Positions 33,380 to 42,782 of a stretch of DNA of 64,000 nucleotides are shown here, in pieces; position 1 is the first letter of the stretch; every line of letters begins with the position of its first letter. Below the pieces are notes generated by a model. It was not told where the DNA came from and ran no database searches. It saw only the letters and a program-made list of their open reading frames with translations. Position numbers and translations under genes: made by a program. Origin of the DNA: Bdellovibrionales bacterium (lineage in GTDB: Bacteria > Bdellovibrionota > Bdellovibrionia > Bdellovibrionales > UBA1609); NCBI GenBank assembly GCA_016716765.1, contig JADJVA010000020.1:930001-994000 (forward strand), read 5' to 3'.

Positions 33380-34707
33380 TGAGAATGAAATGGCCCCAAA
33401 CTCTTCTCTTAGCATGGAGAAATGTAATTCGACACTGGAGACATTCACTCTCAACCCTCATTGCGATTGCGGGTGGCTTCACTGCGATTTGCCTTTTTGA
33501 TGGCTTCATGGAGGGAATCAAACAGCAAAGTTTGGAGTCGTTTTCAGTTCGTTTTATGATGGGCGATGTCATTATCGAAAGGCCCGAGACCCAATTTCAT
33601 CTCACGGACGGCGATTTTTCTTATACTTTGAGCAAAGAAGAGCAGATCTTTCTTGAAGAATTTTTCCAGCAGGATCCTGATTTTTTGATGCGCTCTCGAT
33701 TTCTTGGCGTCCTCGGCATGGCTGACAATGGATCCACTCATGCAATTTTTTACGGAAGTGGATATGATTTAATTGACGGGACAAAAATGCGGGGACCCAT
33801 TTGGGACTGGAATACTCTGGCCGGAAAACCATTGCACCTGTCCAATCCATTCTCTGCCCTGCTGGGGCAGGGACTTGGAAAGCGTTTGGGCTGCGAGATG
33901 GAAAACCCCAAACCAGAGCTTCATCCGGAGGGTGGTTATGCCCACGAAGACAGGCCATTTCGCTGTCAATCAAATAGACTTCAGATTTCGGCTACCACCG
34001 AGTCGGGACAGATCAATGCCTTCGATGTTGAAGTGGCCGGAATTATAGATGTATCTATTCGGGAATTGGATTCCAAATACATTAGTTTTTCTCTCGAAAC
34101 CGCTCAACGATTACTCAACACTGATCGTATTTTGCGCACCACCGTAAAACTCAAGGATCCCTCCATGGTTGGACCGTTTACTTCTCGCTTGCGGGAGAAG
34201 GCTCGGGAAAGAGGATTTAATTTTGATATAATACCCGTGATGGAACATCAGGTATCAAAAATTACTCGCGACGGATTAAGACTCATTTCCTTATTTCGAG
34301 GACTTTTTATGACGATTGTTATTCTGATCAGTATTCTGTCTATTGCTAACACAATGATGAAAGCTGTGACTGAGCGAACCAGAGAAATTGGCACCTTGCG
34401 AAGTCTCGGTCTCCTTCCAAACGAAATCCGCAGAATCTTTGCTTGCGAAGGCACATTTATCGCAGTCAACTCGAGTCTTCTGGGCTTGGTATTTACGCTT
34501 ATCATTTCGACCTTAATCAATATCAGTCGACTCAGCTACTCCGCCGGCATATTGGCAACTCCCTTGCCATTGCGTGTATTTTGGGTACCAGAATCTTGGG
34601 GGAGCATCTCCATCTTGCTGATGAGTCTCGCTTTTGTGACGGCCTGGGTGGCCTCAAGAAAGGCAACTTCCAGAGTCATTGCCGATAATCTCCGTCATGT
34701 GACATAG
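33379..34707 (+). CDS. ABC permease, FtsX/LolE-like (second subunit)
   Basis: 442 residues. Three starts are open: GTG at 33376, ATG at 33379 (TGATG coupling with the LolA-like stop) and ATG at 33385 (best spaced after AGGTGA). I use 33379. Architecture as in the first permease: N-terminal helix (LSTLIAIAGGFTAICLF), a large periplasmic domain and three C-terminal helices with AVTERTREIGTLRSLGLLPNEIRRIF, the conserved E-R-x-x-E-I-G-x-x-x-x-x-G motif. With the ATPase and the first permease it completes a LolCDE-like transporter. It is the last gene of the cluster. Confidence 0.9.
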   Translation: MRMKWPQTLLLAWRNVIRHWRHSLSTLIAIAGGFTAICLFDGFMEGIKQQSLESFSVRFMMGDVIIERPETQFHLTDGDFSYTLSKEEQIFLEEFFQQDPDFLMRSRFLGVLGMADNGSTHAIFYGSGYDLIDGTKMRGPIWDWNTLAGKPLHLSNPFSALLGQGLGKRLGCEMENPKPELHPEGGYAHEDRPFRCQSNRLQISATTESGQINAFDVEVAGIIDVSIRELDSKYISFSLETAQRLLNTDRILRTTVKLKDPSMVGPFTSRLREKARERGFNFDIIPVMEHQVSKITRDGLRLISLFRGLFMTIVILISILSIANTMMKAVTERTREIGTLRSLGLLPNEIRRIFACEGTFIAVNSSLLGLVFTLIISTLINISRLSYSAGILATPLPLRVFWVPESWGSISILLMSLAFVTAWVASRKATSRVIADNLRHVT

Positions 34708-34880
34708 GAAAGTTCAGTGACAACCCCTCAAATGCCCTACTTACAGGTGTTTTGCAGATCTTTCCCATTTTTTGCGATGCTTTTATCATTGTGATCTTAT
34801 TTCTCTTCTGCTAGTGTCCCCGATCCAGAGAATGCTAAAAGGAAATCAAAAACAATTAATCACAACCTTCAGGAGGCTCT

Positions 34881-35264
34881 ATGCTTCGTTTTCTAGTTTT
34901 GGCTACAACTTCATTCTTATCGATCGCCCCACTCGCACAGGCATCTTTTGGCCGAGCACCAACCAAAACTGGAGATTACTGTCTAGACCAAGGCTTTGAA
35001 GTGCTGAAAAAGAGATTTGGAGCGGATCACGACATTGCATTCAAATACACAGTTGGAGAAAGCCCGAGAGTTTCCAATGCGCTTCAATATGCTTATACCA
35101 TTAGCGATCTCTGTTCTGGAGTTTTTTATCTTTCCACTGGTGCTGGAATTGACATTCAAAACTGCACAAATGTTCATTATGGGCGAGTTCCTAAAAAATT
35201 CGTTGGGATTGAAGCGGACGGCCAATGCAAACAGATTTTGCCACACTCTGAACCTGTTGAATAA
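34881..35264 (+). CDS. Small exported protein of unknown function
   Basis: 127 residues behind a strong CAGGAGG. The signal peptide is MLRFLVLATTSFLSIAPLAQASF. The mature part of about 105 residues contains four cysteines (YCLDQGF, DLCSGVF, QNCTNVH, GQCKQIL), probably two disulfides in the periplasm. No family is recognised. It stands alone between the export cluster and ppc. Confidence 0.6.
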   Translation: MLRFLVLATTSFLSIAPLAQASFGRAPTKTGDYCLDQGFEVLKKRFGADHDIAFKYTVGESPRVSNALQYAYTISDLCSGVFYLSTGAGIDIQNCTNVHYGRVPKKFVGIEADGQCKQILPHSEPVE

Positions 35265-35376
35265 GTTCATTAGTGACGATGTGGTAACATCTATTCATTT
35301 ATAAACCGAAGTGTGGCACGAACAGAACTGGTGATCTCAGGAGTTAGTGCCATACAGATATCTCTCTGTCGCTCTT

Positions 35377-38022
35377 CTATCCTGTGTTTCTCATTCCAGC
35401 AGAAATACCACTGATGGTCAGAGCAAGAATTCTTTGCGCCCAGGTGTCGTCAGGATTTTCGCGATATATTTTTAGAAAATGGCACTGCAAAATATTTAAG
35501 ACATCTACGTAAGGAGTTCTTACGCTGATAGATCTTCGCAATACGGGATTGTCTTCCAAAAGCCTTTTGTGACCAGTGATTTGAGCCAATGTCGAAACAG
35601 ACAGTCGATAGGCTTCAATTATCTCAAGAGTCAGATCTTGATTCCCCTGACTCACGAGAGTATCTGAATAGCGTTTAAAAACAGAGATATCGACTTTGGC
35701 CAATACCATTTCCAACAAATCCAGCGTTGCTTTGAAAAATGGCCACTCTTTGTACATCAATCTGAGTTGGCGAAGCTCACCCCTTGCTATTGACGCCTCT
35801 AAGGCCTCCCCAAGTCCAAACCACGACGGAAGCAAACCGCGGTTTTGGGTCCAAGAATAGACCCAAGGAATTGCCCTCAATGAATCAAGGTTAATGCCTG
35901 CCTTTCTTCGTGCTGGACGACTTCCAATCTTAAAGAGCGCTAATTCCTGGACCGGCGTCACCTCTGTAAAATATGAAATGAATCTTTCGTTTTCGTAAAT
36001 GAATTTTCGAAAAGAGCGACTTGAGTCTTCAGCGAGTCGATCCACAATTGAATACCAAATTTTCTTTTCTTTTGGAGGCCTAGATACAGCGGCTTCAAGA
36101 ACTCCGGCCACATAGAGATCCAGCGTACGTTCAGCAATTCCGGGAAGACCAAATTTGCCGTGAACTGTTTCTCCTTGTTCTGTTACCCGCAAACGTCCAT
36201 TTCCACTTCCCCGCGGAAGCGCCAACAGAGCCAAATGAATTGGGCCACCACCTCGACCAATGCTACCCCCTCGCCCGTGAAAGAACTCAAAACCAATTCC
36301 CTTCTGGTGAGCCAATTCCTCCAGCTCTGTTTGAATTTGATGAAGAAGCCAAGCTGAAGCCAAACGCCCTGATCGCTTCGCTGAATCCGAATACCCAAGC
36401 ATTACCATTTGGTAATTTCCCACATATTTCCTATAGTAAGAAAGATCGAGAAGCGATTCTAAAATCCTTCGACCATTTTTTAGGGCCTCGGGAGTTTCAA
36501 ACAGAGGTACGACTGGCAAATGCCTCTTGAGATTTGCTATTTTTAACAAGACAAACGCTTCTAGTAAATCAGAAGGTTCCTCGGTCATTGAAATCACATA
36601 AGATCGGAAGCAATCTTCAGGAAAATCATTGATGAGGTTGCAAGTGTCCAGCACTTCTCGTCCCAATGCCGACCACTCCGGAGGTCTCTCAATTATTTTT
36701 TCGTCATTCAAAATATCAAGCAGGACTTTTTGTTTTCCTTGCTCATTCAGTTCGCGATAATTCTCTTTAAAGAGATGGAAAACCAGTTCAGCAACAACTT
36801 CTTCATGCACATCAGAGGATTGACGTATATCCAAACTCAAGAGGGCCACTCCAAATATCTCTAAGCGGCGAATCAAATCAAGAGTCCTTCCTTGCGCCAA
36901 ATCATTTGCTCCAATGGAAACCAGACTTCGATACACAACCTTCAAAGGCTCAATTATTTCACTCTTTCCAATTAGATTTCCTCGCGAAACTTCCAAGCCA
37001 TTCAGATTTTTCAGAACCACTTGTTTTGACTTTTCAATATCATGACTAAGTTTATCAAGTAGGATCCGATAGGGTTCAGCCGGCTCCCCACCCCCAACCA
37101 AATCCAAGAGTTCAGAAGAGGCGCTCTTAAAGGACATCTCCTTGAGAAGCCAGTCGACTTCGCTCAAAATTAATTGATAGCCACTAGACATTCCCTTGTA
37201 AAGAACCTGTCTTGTTACCTGGGCTGTCACATAGGGATTTCCATCTCGATCGCCACCTACCCAAGAAGAGAAACGTATTGGCCTGGCATTCAAACTTATT
37301 TCTTCTTTCAAATATCTCAGCGCCGAATCATTCAATCTTCGATAAAATCGAGGAACCGCATCCCAAAGCACTTCTTCGACAATGGAAAATCCGCTGAGGG
37401 ATTCCGTAAAAGGAGTCGGACCGGCCTCCTGAACAATTTCCGTCAAACACAGGGCACGAATATTCCTATCTAAGGATTTTTTTGCCTGTTCCTTTTCCCA
37501 TCTGGTAGAATCTCTCCGGTCCAGAATTGCCAAATTTTGTGTCACATGCTTATAACGGCGAATGGCGGATTGGCGCATCGATTCTGTCGGATGAGACGTC
37601 AAAACAAGATCTACTTCCATTTGATTTAATTTCTCGACAACTTGAGAAATCATTTTTGGTTTCAAGTTTTTTAAAAAAGCCTCCACACTCCCCTTTTGCG
37701 GAAGACTGGAATGTGTCTCATAATAGAGACGACGCCGAGTTCTATGGTGCTGTTCTGCCGCGTTTGCGAGGCGAAGGAACTCTGTAAAAGACCTCGCAAT
37801 TTTGAAAGACTTTTCAGATCCTGATAGCCTGAGAAATCTTTCGATACTTCCGATTGATCTACGGCTTCCTCGTCTCAAATCCTTTGCCCAACGGCGAACA
37901 AGTTCAACCTCCTTGAGGAATTCTGGAGAATGAGATTCGGCCAATACCCTGCCCAGTCGAGAGCCCAAATCTCTAATATTCGATCTCAAGGCCTGTGCGC
38001 TATAGGTTCCTGATTTAACCAC
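35377..38022 (-). CDS. ppc: Phosphoenolpyruvate carboxylase
   Basis: 881 residues, the normal length. It makes oxaloacetate from phosphoenolpyruvate and bicarbonate to refill the citrate cycle. Catalytic His144 is in LVLTSHPTESMRQ. The other signatures are WVGGDRDGNPYVT, the active loop FHGRGGSIGRGGGP, and the invariant C-terminus ISAGMRNTG. It overlaps the start side of the tag gene by eight bases on the same strand. Confidence 0.98.
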   Translation of the reverse strand: MVKSGTYSAQALRSNIRDLGSRLGRVLAESHSPEFLKEVELVRRWAKDLRRGSRRSIGSIERFLRLSGSEKSFKIARSFTEFLRLANAAEQHHRTRRRLYYETHSSLPQKGSVEAFLKNLKPKMISQVVEKLNQMEVDLVLTSHPTESMRQSAIRRYKHVTQNLAILDRRDSTRWEKEQAKKSLDRNIRALCLTEIVQEAGPTPFTESLSGFSIVEEVLWDAVPRFYRRLNDSALRYLKEEISLNARPIRFSSWVGGDRDGNPYVTAQVTRQVLYKGMSSGYQLILSEVDWLLKEMSFKSASSELLDLVGGGEPAEPYRILLDKLSHDIEKSKQVVLKNLNGLEVSRGNLIGKSEIIEPLKVVYRSLVSIGANDLAQGRTLDLIRRLEIFGVALLSLDIRQSSDVHEEVVAELVFHLFKENYRELNEQGKQKVLLDILNDEKIIERPPEWSALGREVLDTCNLINDFPEDCFRSYVISMTEEPSDLLEAFVLLKIANLKRHLPVVPLFETPEALKNGRRILESLLDLSYYRKYVGNYQMVMLGYSDSAKRSGRLASAWLLHQIQTELEELAHQKGIGFEFFHGRGGSIGRGGGPIHLALLALPRGSGNGRLRVTEQGETVHGKFGLPGIAERTLDLYVAGVLEAAVSRPPKEKKIWYSIVDRLAEDSSRSFRKFIYENERFISYFTEVTPVQELALFKIGSRPARRKAGINLDSLRAIPWVYSWTQNRGLLPSWFGLGEALEASIARGELRQLRLMYKEWPFFKATLDLLEMVLAKVDISVFKRYSDTLVSQGNQDLTLEIIEAYRLSVSTLAQITGHKRLLEDNPVLRRSISVRTPYVDVLNILQCHFLKIYRENPDDTWAQRILALTISGISAGMRNTG

Positions 38023-38602
38023 TTGCTGCTAATTCCTTTCCAGCCTTTAGTTCCTTGTATCTAAAACAGCTCGTCAAATGATCGTTAACCATTCCAACTG
38101 CCTGCATATGTGCATAAACAATAGTTGAACCAACAAATTTAAAACCTCGCTTCTTGAGATCTTTGCTCCAGAGATCAGATATTTCAGTTTTGGCAGGAAG
38201 GTCCCCCATATTTTTTCGGCGATTATGAATGGGTTTTCCTTTAACAAAGGCCCATTGATAACTCGAGAAGGAACCAAATTCCTTTTGAACGTCTAAAAAA
38301 CATTGCGCGTTTGTTATGGCAGACGCAATCTTCAACCTATTTCTGACTATCAGTGCATTATTTAAAAGCTTTTGAACCTCTCTCTTTCCGTACTTGGCTA
38401 CGACTTCAGGATCAAAATTTGCGAACGCCCTTCGATATCCCTCTCGCTTACGTAGAATGGTCAACCAGGATAAGCCCGCCTGCGCCCCTTCCAAAATTAA
38501 AAACTCAAATAACTTTCTGTCATCATAAACAGGAACTCCCCATTCAAGATCGTGATAATTGACATAGAGAGGATCCTGGCCACACCACCCACAGCGCTTC
38601 AT
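38015..38602 (-). CDS. tag: DNA-3-methyladenine glycosylase I
   Basis: 195 residues from the ATG at 38602, which has AAAGGA upstream; 13 further open codons exist before it but the Tag N-terminus is MKRCGWCG. The zinc ligands are seen in RCGWC (Cys4) with the His of YHDLEWG, and in the late NDHLTSC (H-x-x-x-C). The core segment is ILEGAQAGLSWLTILRKREGYRRAF. It removes 3-methyladenine from alkylated DNA. It is upstream of ppc with an eight-base overlap. Confidence 0.95.
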   Translation of the reverse strand: MKRCGWCGQDPLYVNYHDLEWGVPVYDDRKLFEFLILEGAQAGLSWLTILRKREGYRRAFANFDPEVVAKYGKREVQKLLNNALIVRNRLKIASAITNAQCFLDVQKEFGSFSSYQWAFVKGKPIHNRRKNMGDLPAKTEISDLWSKDLKKRGFKFVGSTIVYAHMQAVGMVNDHLTSCFRYKELKAGKELAASG

Positions 38603-38682
38603 CAAATAGTTCCTTTCAAGAATGATATGTTTATAAACCATATGCCGTAAAATATGGTCAATACAGGATTCTGATATTTCGC

Positions 38683-38711
38683 TTGTCAGATGAACCAGAT
38701 TTGGCTAGGTT
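38683..38711 (+). promoter_or_regulatory. Likely sigma-70 promoter of tRNA-Arg(CCG)
   Basis: TTGTCA at 38683-38688 and TAGGTT at 38706-38711 with a 17-base spacer. The predicted start is about a dozen bases before the mature tRNA. Both hexamers deviate from consensus, so this is a moderate call. Confidence 0.4.
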
Positions 38712-38728
38712 TTCGAGCGTCATACTCC

Positions 38729-38807
<79 letters not shown>

Positions 38808-39109
38808 TCTTGCCATCTATGTCATTGCCAAGGTAAAGTCCCTCTCTGTTGCTTAATTCTTGGATATTGTTAAACAATTAGACAAGATTTTTTTCTAACT
38901 AGTTGAAACTACATACTTGAAGTTCGGTTCGAAGTTTGCTTATCAGAACAGTAACGCATCTTGTTTTATTCACCGAGCGAAAATTTATTACTACTTAGGA
39001 TGAGTGGAATGCCTCAATTGCGCCAATGGATGGGGATTTTTACGATTGTAGTTGCTTTAAATGAGCATCAGTTCGCCGAGGCGGGCCCCCTTCTTCTCGA
39101 GGCTCTGAA

Positions 39110-39496
39110 ATGGCTTCCCAGTCGGGTGATCTGGGAAAGGACGACGGCGAAGCCCTTCTTCAGGAGCTCACAGAAACAGAGAGCTTGGAAAAAGAGCTCA
39201 GAGATGACCCAGCAAAAGATACGAATAAACAAGTCACAGACAGAAACCCTGCGTGGTCCAGCCTTCCTCCAGCAAACAGCGAGAAGGCGCGCCTAAGTCA
39301 TCAGGATAGTGACGTCGATGAAAAAATAAATGCGTTTCACAGGGGTCAAGAACTACATGCGACTCCAGTACCTAAACTATCGATCGAGGAACTGGAGGAC
39401 AGATGTTCGCCAAGACCACATCGCCCACCTCATATGACCCGAGAGAAAACGACTAAAAATAGAAAATTTATTACTATTACTTTCAAAGAACAGTAG
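39110..39496 (+). CDS. Hypothetical hydrophilic protein
   Basis: 128 residues, very polar (Asp/Glu/Lys/Arg-rich with a basic C-terminus TREKTTKNRKF) and without signal peptide or membrane helix. A weak GAGG lies upstream. It resembles no family I know and may be disordered. It stands alone between the tRNA and a convergent gene. An overlapping frame begins at 38961 but looks less protein-like. The 300 bases between the tRNA and this gene show no other feature. Confidence 0.4.
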   Translation: MASQSGDLGKDDGEALLQELTETESLEKELRDDPAKDTNKQVTDRNPAWSSLPPANSEKARLSHQDSDVDEKINAFHRGQELHATPVPKLSIEELEDRCSPRPHRPPHMTREKTTKNRKFITITFKEQ

Positions 39497-39556
39497 TCGC
39501 CCCAATTATAGCTATAGTTACAGAATATAAATTTTCGAGCTCAAGTTCAAACATTC

Positions 39557-40330
39557 TCAAGAGCGTTGTGAATTTGTCCTTCTTTGAATCTCCCGCATTT
39601 CATCATCAAGAAAGTAGGCAGCATTCTCCCCGAGCTTGCGAACGCGTTCGATAATCACCCGAGCCTGATCGAATCTTCCGTTTGCCATAAGCATATTCAC
39701 ATATGCTCTGGTCACTTTAATCTGAATGACTCCAGGCTTTGATTCGAGAATATGATCAAAATATGTCATTGCCATTTCAATTTTGCTCGTTATCGCCAAA
39801 ACTTTGGCATACTCAAATAGAATTTCGCTCTCTCGTCCTCCAGCCTTTACATAATCGGCGAACGTCAAAGTCGCGTCATTCCATCTTCCTAACTTAGACT
39901 GCACGAGTGCCAAGGCCGATGTGTACTTAATTTCCTTTGAATTGTGGAGGTGCAACTTCGACAGCGTCGTTGCAACACAGTTCAATTCAGCACGCCTTTC
40001 ACAAATCTCGGCTTTTCTCTCTAAATCTGCGATCTGAGCTATACCTGCTAGTTCCTTCCCTTTTATCAAAGCTATTTCAACAGCGTACGAATCCCATTGT
40101 ATGACATGGATCACTCCCAAAACCAACAATACGGCTGCACCAACAAGTCCAGCAGCCGTTCTCGAATCGCTCTGAGACTCAGCGTGGGCTGATCTTAAAG
40201 AACTTGTCCAACCGCACTCACACACCGCCATTTGCATAAATATTCGATCCTTCGTGATCGTTTTGCCACAGATCGGACAGCTGAGATGTCTGAGCTTCCC
40301 CTGATGAATTATATTTGTGCCATAAGCCAT
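39557..40330 (-). CDS. Membrane protein with zinc ribbon and TPR-like repeats
   Basis: 257 residues from the ATG at 40330, behind GAAGGGA; 24 more open codons lie upstream but lack a site. The N-terminus carries a zinc ribbon (CPICGKTI...CECGWTS), then one membrane helix (about residues 57-74, AAGLVGAAVLLVLGVIHVI), then helical repeats of about 34 residues with TPR character (ALVQSKLGRWNDATLTFADYVKAGG, AKVLAITSKIEMAMTYFDHILESKPG). It is likely an inner-membrane scaffold. The partner is unknown. About 230 bases lie between it and pilT with no gene seen. Confidence 0.65.
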   Translation of the reverse strand: MAYGTNIIHQGKLRHLSCPICGKTITKDRIFMQMAVCECGWTSSLRSAHAESQSDSRTAAGLVGAAVLLVLGVIHVIQWDSYAVEIALIKGKELAGIAQIADLERKAEICERRAELNCVATTLSKLHLHNSKEIKYTSALALVQSKLGRWNDATLTFADYVKAGGRESEILFEYAKVLAITSKIEMAMTYFDHILESKPGVIQIKVTRAYVNMLMANGRFDQARVIIERVRKLGENAAYFLDDEMREIQRRTNSQRS

Positions 40331-40563
40331 TGTGCAATTCCCTTCAATATGTTTCAAATCGAGACAAGTCGAATCTCTCCAAATACTTGCGCTCTTGAAC
40401 ATATCGCAAGAATTATGCCTCCCAAACCTGGGACCATTTCTCTTAGTTCGGCGAAAACTGTTAAGTGAACGACAAGGTTCAGTATCCTAACACTTTCTAG
40501 AACAAAGAGATTATCCTGAGCCACCTCCTCAAGCCTCATTTCGTTGCAGGAATGACTGAAGCA

Positions 40564-41904
40564 TTAATCCTCTCCAGGTACGCGCGCCTTTTGGAACCCT
40601 TCTCCCTCTTCTATAACCTCACTATTGTCCGCGAAGGGATCCTGTCGCTGAGGCACGGGCTTCTGCGGTGGCAACTTCTGTGGTGGTGGCGGCTTCTGTG
40701 GTGCTGTCTTCTCACCTTGAGGCTCAGTTTGGCCCCGCATTTTATCCTTCAGCAGTCTTTCTTTTACGTCGATAACAAAATCTTTAATGCCTTCATCTAC
40801 TTCAACTTGAGCCACCATCGCTCCATCGATAGACTGACGATCGTTGACGATCTCGTAGGCGTCGGAAGCACGAATATCTCCTCTTTCCACAGCTTTTGCG
40901 ATTTCAACATCCATGATTTGCATGCCGTCTTTTTTTCCAACCAGCATGGAATTTTCGATTTGAAATGTTTTTCCTTCGCGAATAAGATTGGCAACAGCCT
41001 CATTATTAACCAAAATATCCTGAAAGCACTTAAGTTTTGTTTTATCAAAATTTAGAACAAGTTTCTGGGAAACCACCAGCCGCAAGGTTTCCGCTAAAAC
41101 AGTACGAATCTCCGCCTGTTCGCCTGATGCAAAACTACTGATAATTCGATCAATCGTCTTTGCTGCAGAGTTAGTATGAAGTGTTGACAATACCAAGTGC
41201 CCGGTTTCGGCCGCATGTATTGCCGCCATCATGGTTTCCTGATCGCGCATCTCCCCAACAAGTATGACATCGGGATCCTCTCGCATGGCGGCCCTAAGAG
41301 CTGTCCCAAACGTAACAAAATCGTGTCCTAAGGATCTTTGGTTAACTAAACATTTTTTACTCTCGTGGATATATTCAATAGGATCCTCAATCGTTACAAT
41401 ATGGCCTTTCTGATGTTCATTTATGTAATCAATCATTGCAGCTAAAGTCGTTGACTTCCCAGACCCAGTCGGTCCAGTGAGCAAAATCAATCCATTGTAA
41501 TAGGAACATGCCTTTTTCAATACTGGGGGCATTCGCAGTTCATCAAGAGTTGGAGGCTTCATGGGCAACAATCTCAAAACAAATGCCATCCCATGTCGCT
41601 GATGAAAGAGGTGGGCCCGAAAGACTCCAATACCAGGAGATTGAAACGAAAAATCGACGCTCTTTTTTTCCTCGAATTCTTTACGCTGGCGGTCTCCTAG
41701 AATCGGATAAACTAAATTTTTTACCTCATCAGGCTTGAAGGGAGGAATATCTATTTTCTCCATTTGGCCGCGAACCCGAATCATAGGCGGATTATTTGCG
41801 GAGACATGAAGATCGGAACCTCCATTGCGTAATAAGCATTTGAGAAGACTGAGAAAAAGTCTTCCTGCTCGGGGAGGCGTATTCTGGTTGATCGAGGATT
41901 CCAT
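40564..41904 (-). CDS. pilT: Type IV pilus retraction ATPase, PilT family
   Basis: 446 residues. Walker A GPTGSGKSTTLAAMIDYI, Asp box TIEDPIEYIH, Walker B LVGEMRDQETM and the His box HLVLSTLHTNSAAKTIDRI are all intact. The N-terminal GGSDLHVSANNPPMIRVRG is the PilT/PilU start. It powers disassembly of the pilus for twitching. After about residue 365 there is an extra tail of some 80 residues rich in Pro, Gln and Lys (EKTAPQKPPPPQKLPPQKP). PilT proteins usually end near 345-370 residues, so this tail may be a docking region. Confidence 0.9.
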   Translation of the reverse strand: MESSINQNTPPRAGRLFLSLLKCLLRNGGSDLHVSANNPPMIRVRGQMEKIDIPPFKPDEVKNLVYPILGDRQRKEFEEKKSVDFSFQSPGIGVFRAHLFHQRHGMAFVLRLLPMKPPTLDELRMPPVLKKACSYYNGLILLTGPTGSGKSTTLAAMIDYINEHQKGHIVTIEDPIEYIHESKKCLVNQRSLGHDFVTFGTALRAAMREDPDVILVGEMRDQETMMAAIHAAETGHLVLSTLHTNSAAKTIDRIISSFASGEQAEIRTVLAETLRLVVSQKLVLNFDKTKLKCFQDILVNNEAVANLIREGKTFQIENSMLVGKKDGMQIMDVEIAKAVERGDIRASDAYEIVNDRQSIDGAMVAQVEVDEGIKDFVIDVKERLLKDKMRGQTEPQGEKTAPQKPPPPQKLPPQKPVPQRQDPFADNSEVIEEGEGFQKARVPGED

Positions 41905-42114
41905 CCAAGTTCATTTCGGATTATTGAGGCTACTTATCGAGAGAGGGGAAAAAATCTGGCCTTACAATGGTTTCGATTTGAGATCGTCTCAATTTGGGAT
42001 TCTCACTGAAAAATTTCCGGGATTCTTCCCAGCTGCAATTGGGACATTTGCATTTGTCACTTAAAATTGGCACCTTCCCCCAATATTCCATTCGAATATG
42101 CCGATAACAGTGCG

Positions 42115-42738
42115 ATGAGCAAAGGACTTAGAAACTTTATTCCAAGGGCGCCTAGGTATGTGCTACGACCCAACGACGAGCGCTTTCTGCGATTTGCGCA
42201 TCACGATGATCGGAGTAATTCCTATGCAACCAGATTTTTAAACCTTTCTGAAACTGGCCTCGCCTTTGTGATCGATCGCGATACGGCTCCACAAATTGGT
42301 GATATCATCAAGATTGAGTTCCCTGTTCCAGGTGACGGCCAAGTCGCCTGGTTTGCTCGCGTTATTCGAATTGAAGAATATGTCGCCGAAAAAAGTTGGC
42401 ATCGGCGCCTCGACCAGAGTCTAGACGATTATGTTGTTGTCGGAGTCAGATTCCACGATCTCCCGGTAGGACATCAGAATGCCATTCGCGCAGCGCTCAA
42501 TCATAAATTCAACGCAATACTAAGGGAACGTTACCGAGAAAATTTCTATCAATTTAGCAGCTTTTTGGCCGCCCACTTCTGGAAGAGTGTGGTCTACCTG
42601 GCACTAGCTATCACGACTTTTCTCATTCTCTATTTTTTCTCGCTCCCTAGCGCCAATTATGATCAAGACCATGGAGCCCCCTGGGGACAGCGTTTTCCCG
42701 CTCTCAATTTTTTTTCTGAGAAAAAAGGGAACGAGTAG
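42115..42738 (+). CDS. PilZ-like cytoplasmic domain with C-terminal membrane helix
   Basis: 207 residues from the ATG at 42115; a TTG at 42067 is also open and no start has a clear ribosome site. The N-terminal half is a PilZ-like barrel: RYVLRPNDERFLRF, then TRFLNLSETGLAFVID, where PilZ has N-x-S-x-x-G, and VVVGVRFHDLPVGHQNAIRAAL. The RxxxR c-di-GMP motif of typical PilZ domains is not obvious (only RAPRYVLR). A hydrophobic segment near residues 155-180 (VVYLALAITTFLILYFFSL) anchors it. It lies divergent from pilT, so a role in motility signalling is plausible. Confidence 0.6.
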   Translation: MSKGLRNFIPRAPRYVLRPNDERFLRFAHHDDRSNSYATRFLNLSETGLAFVIDRDTAPQIGDIIKIEFPVPGDGQVAWFARVIRIEEYVAEKSWHRRLDQSLDDYVVVGVRFHDLPVGHQNAIRAALNHKFNAILRERYRENFYQFSSFLAAHFWKSVVYLALAITTFLILYFFSLPSANYDQDHGAPWGQRFPALNFFSEKKGNE

Positions 42739-42782
42739 CTCGTCACCTGCAAATTGCGCTCACAAGAAACAATGGAGCCCGG

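Noticed and set aside
38961..39296. Plus-strand frame overlapping the hypothetical gene at 39110
   Set aside because: The frame at 39110 has the more protein-like composition and a possible ribosome site; the two cannot both be likely in the same stretch.
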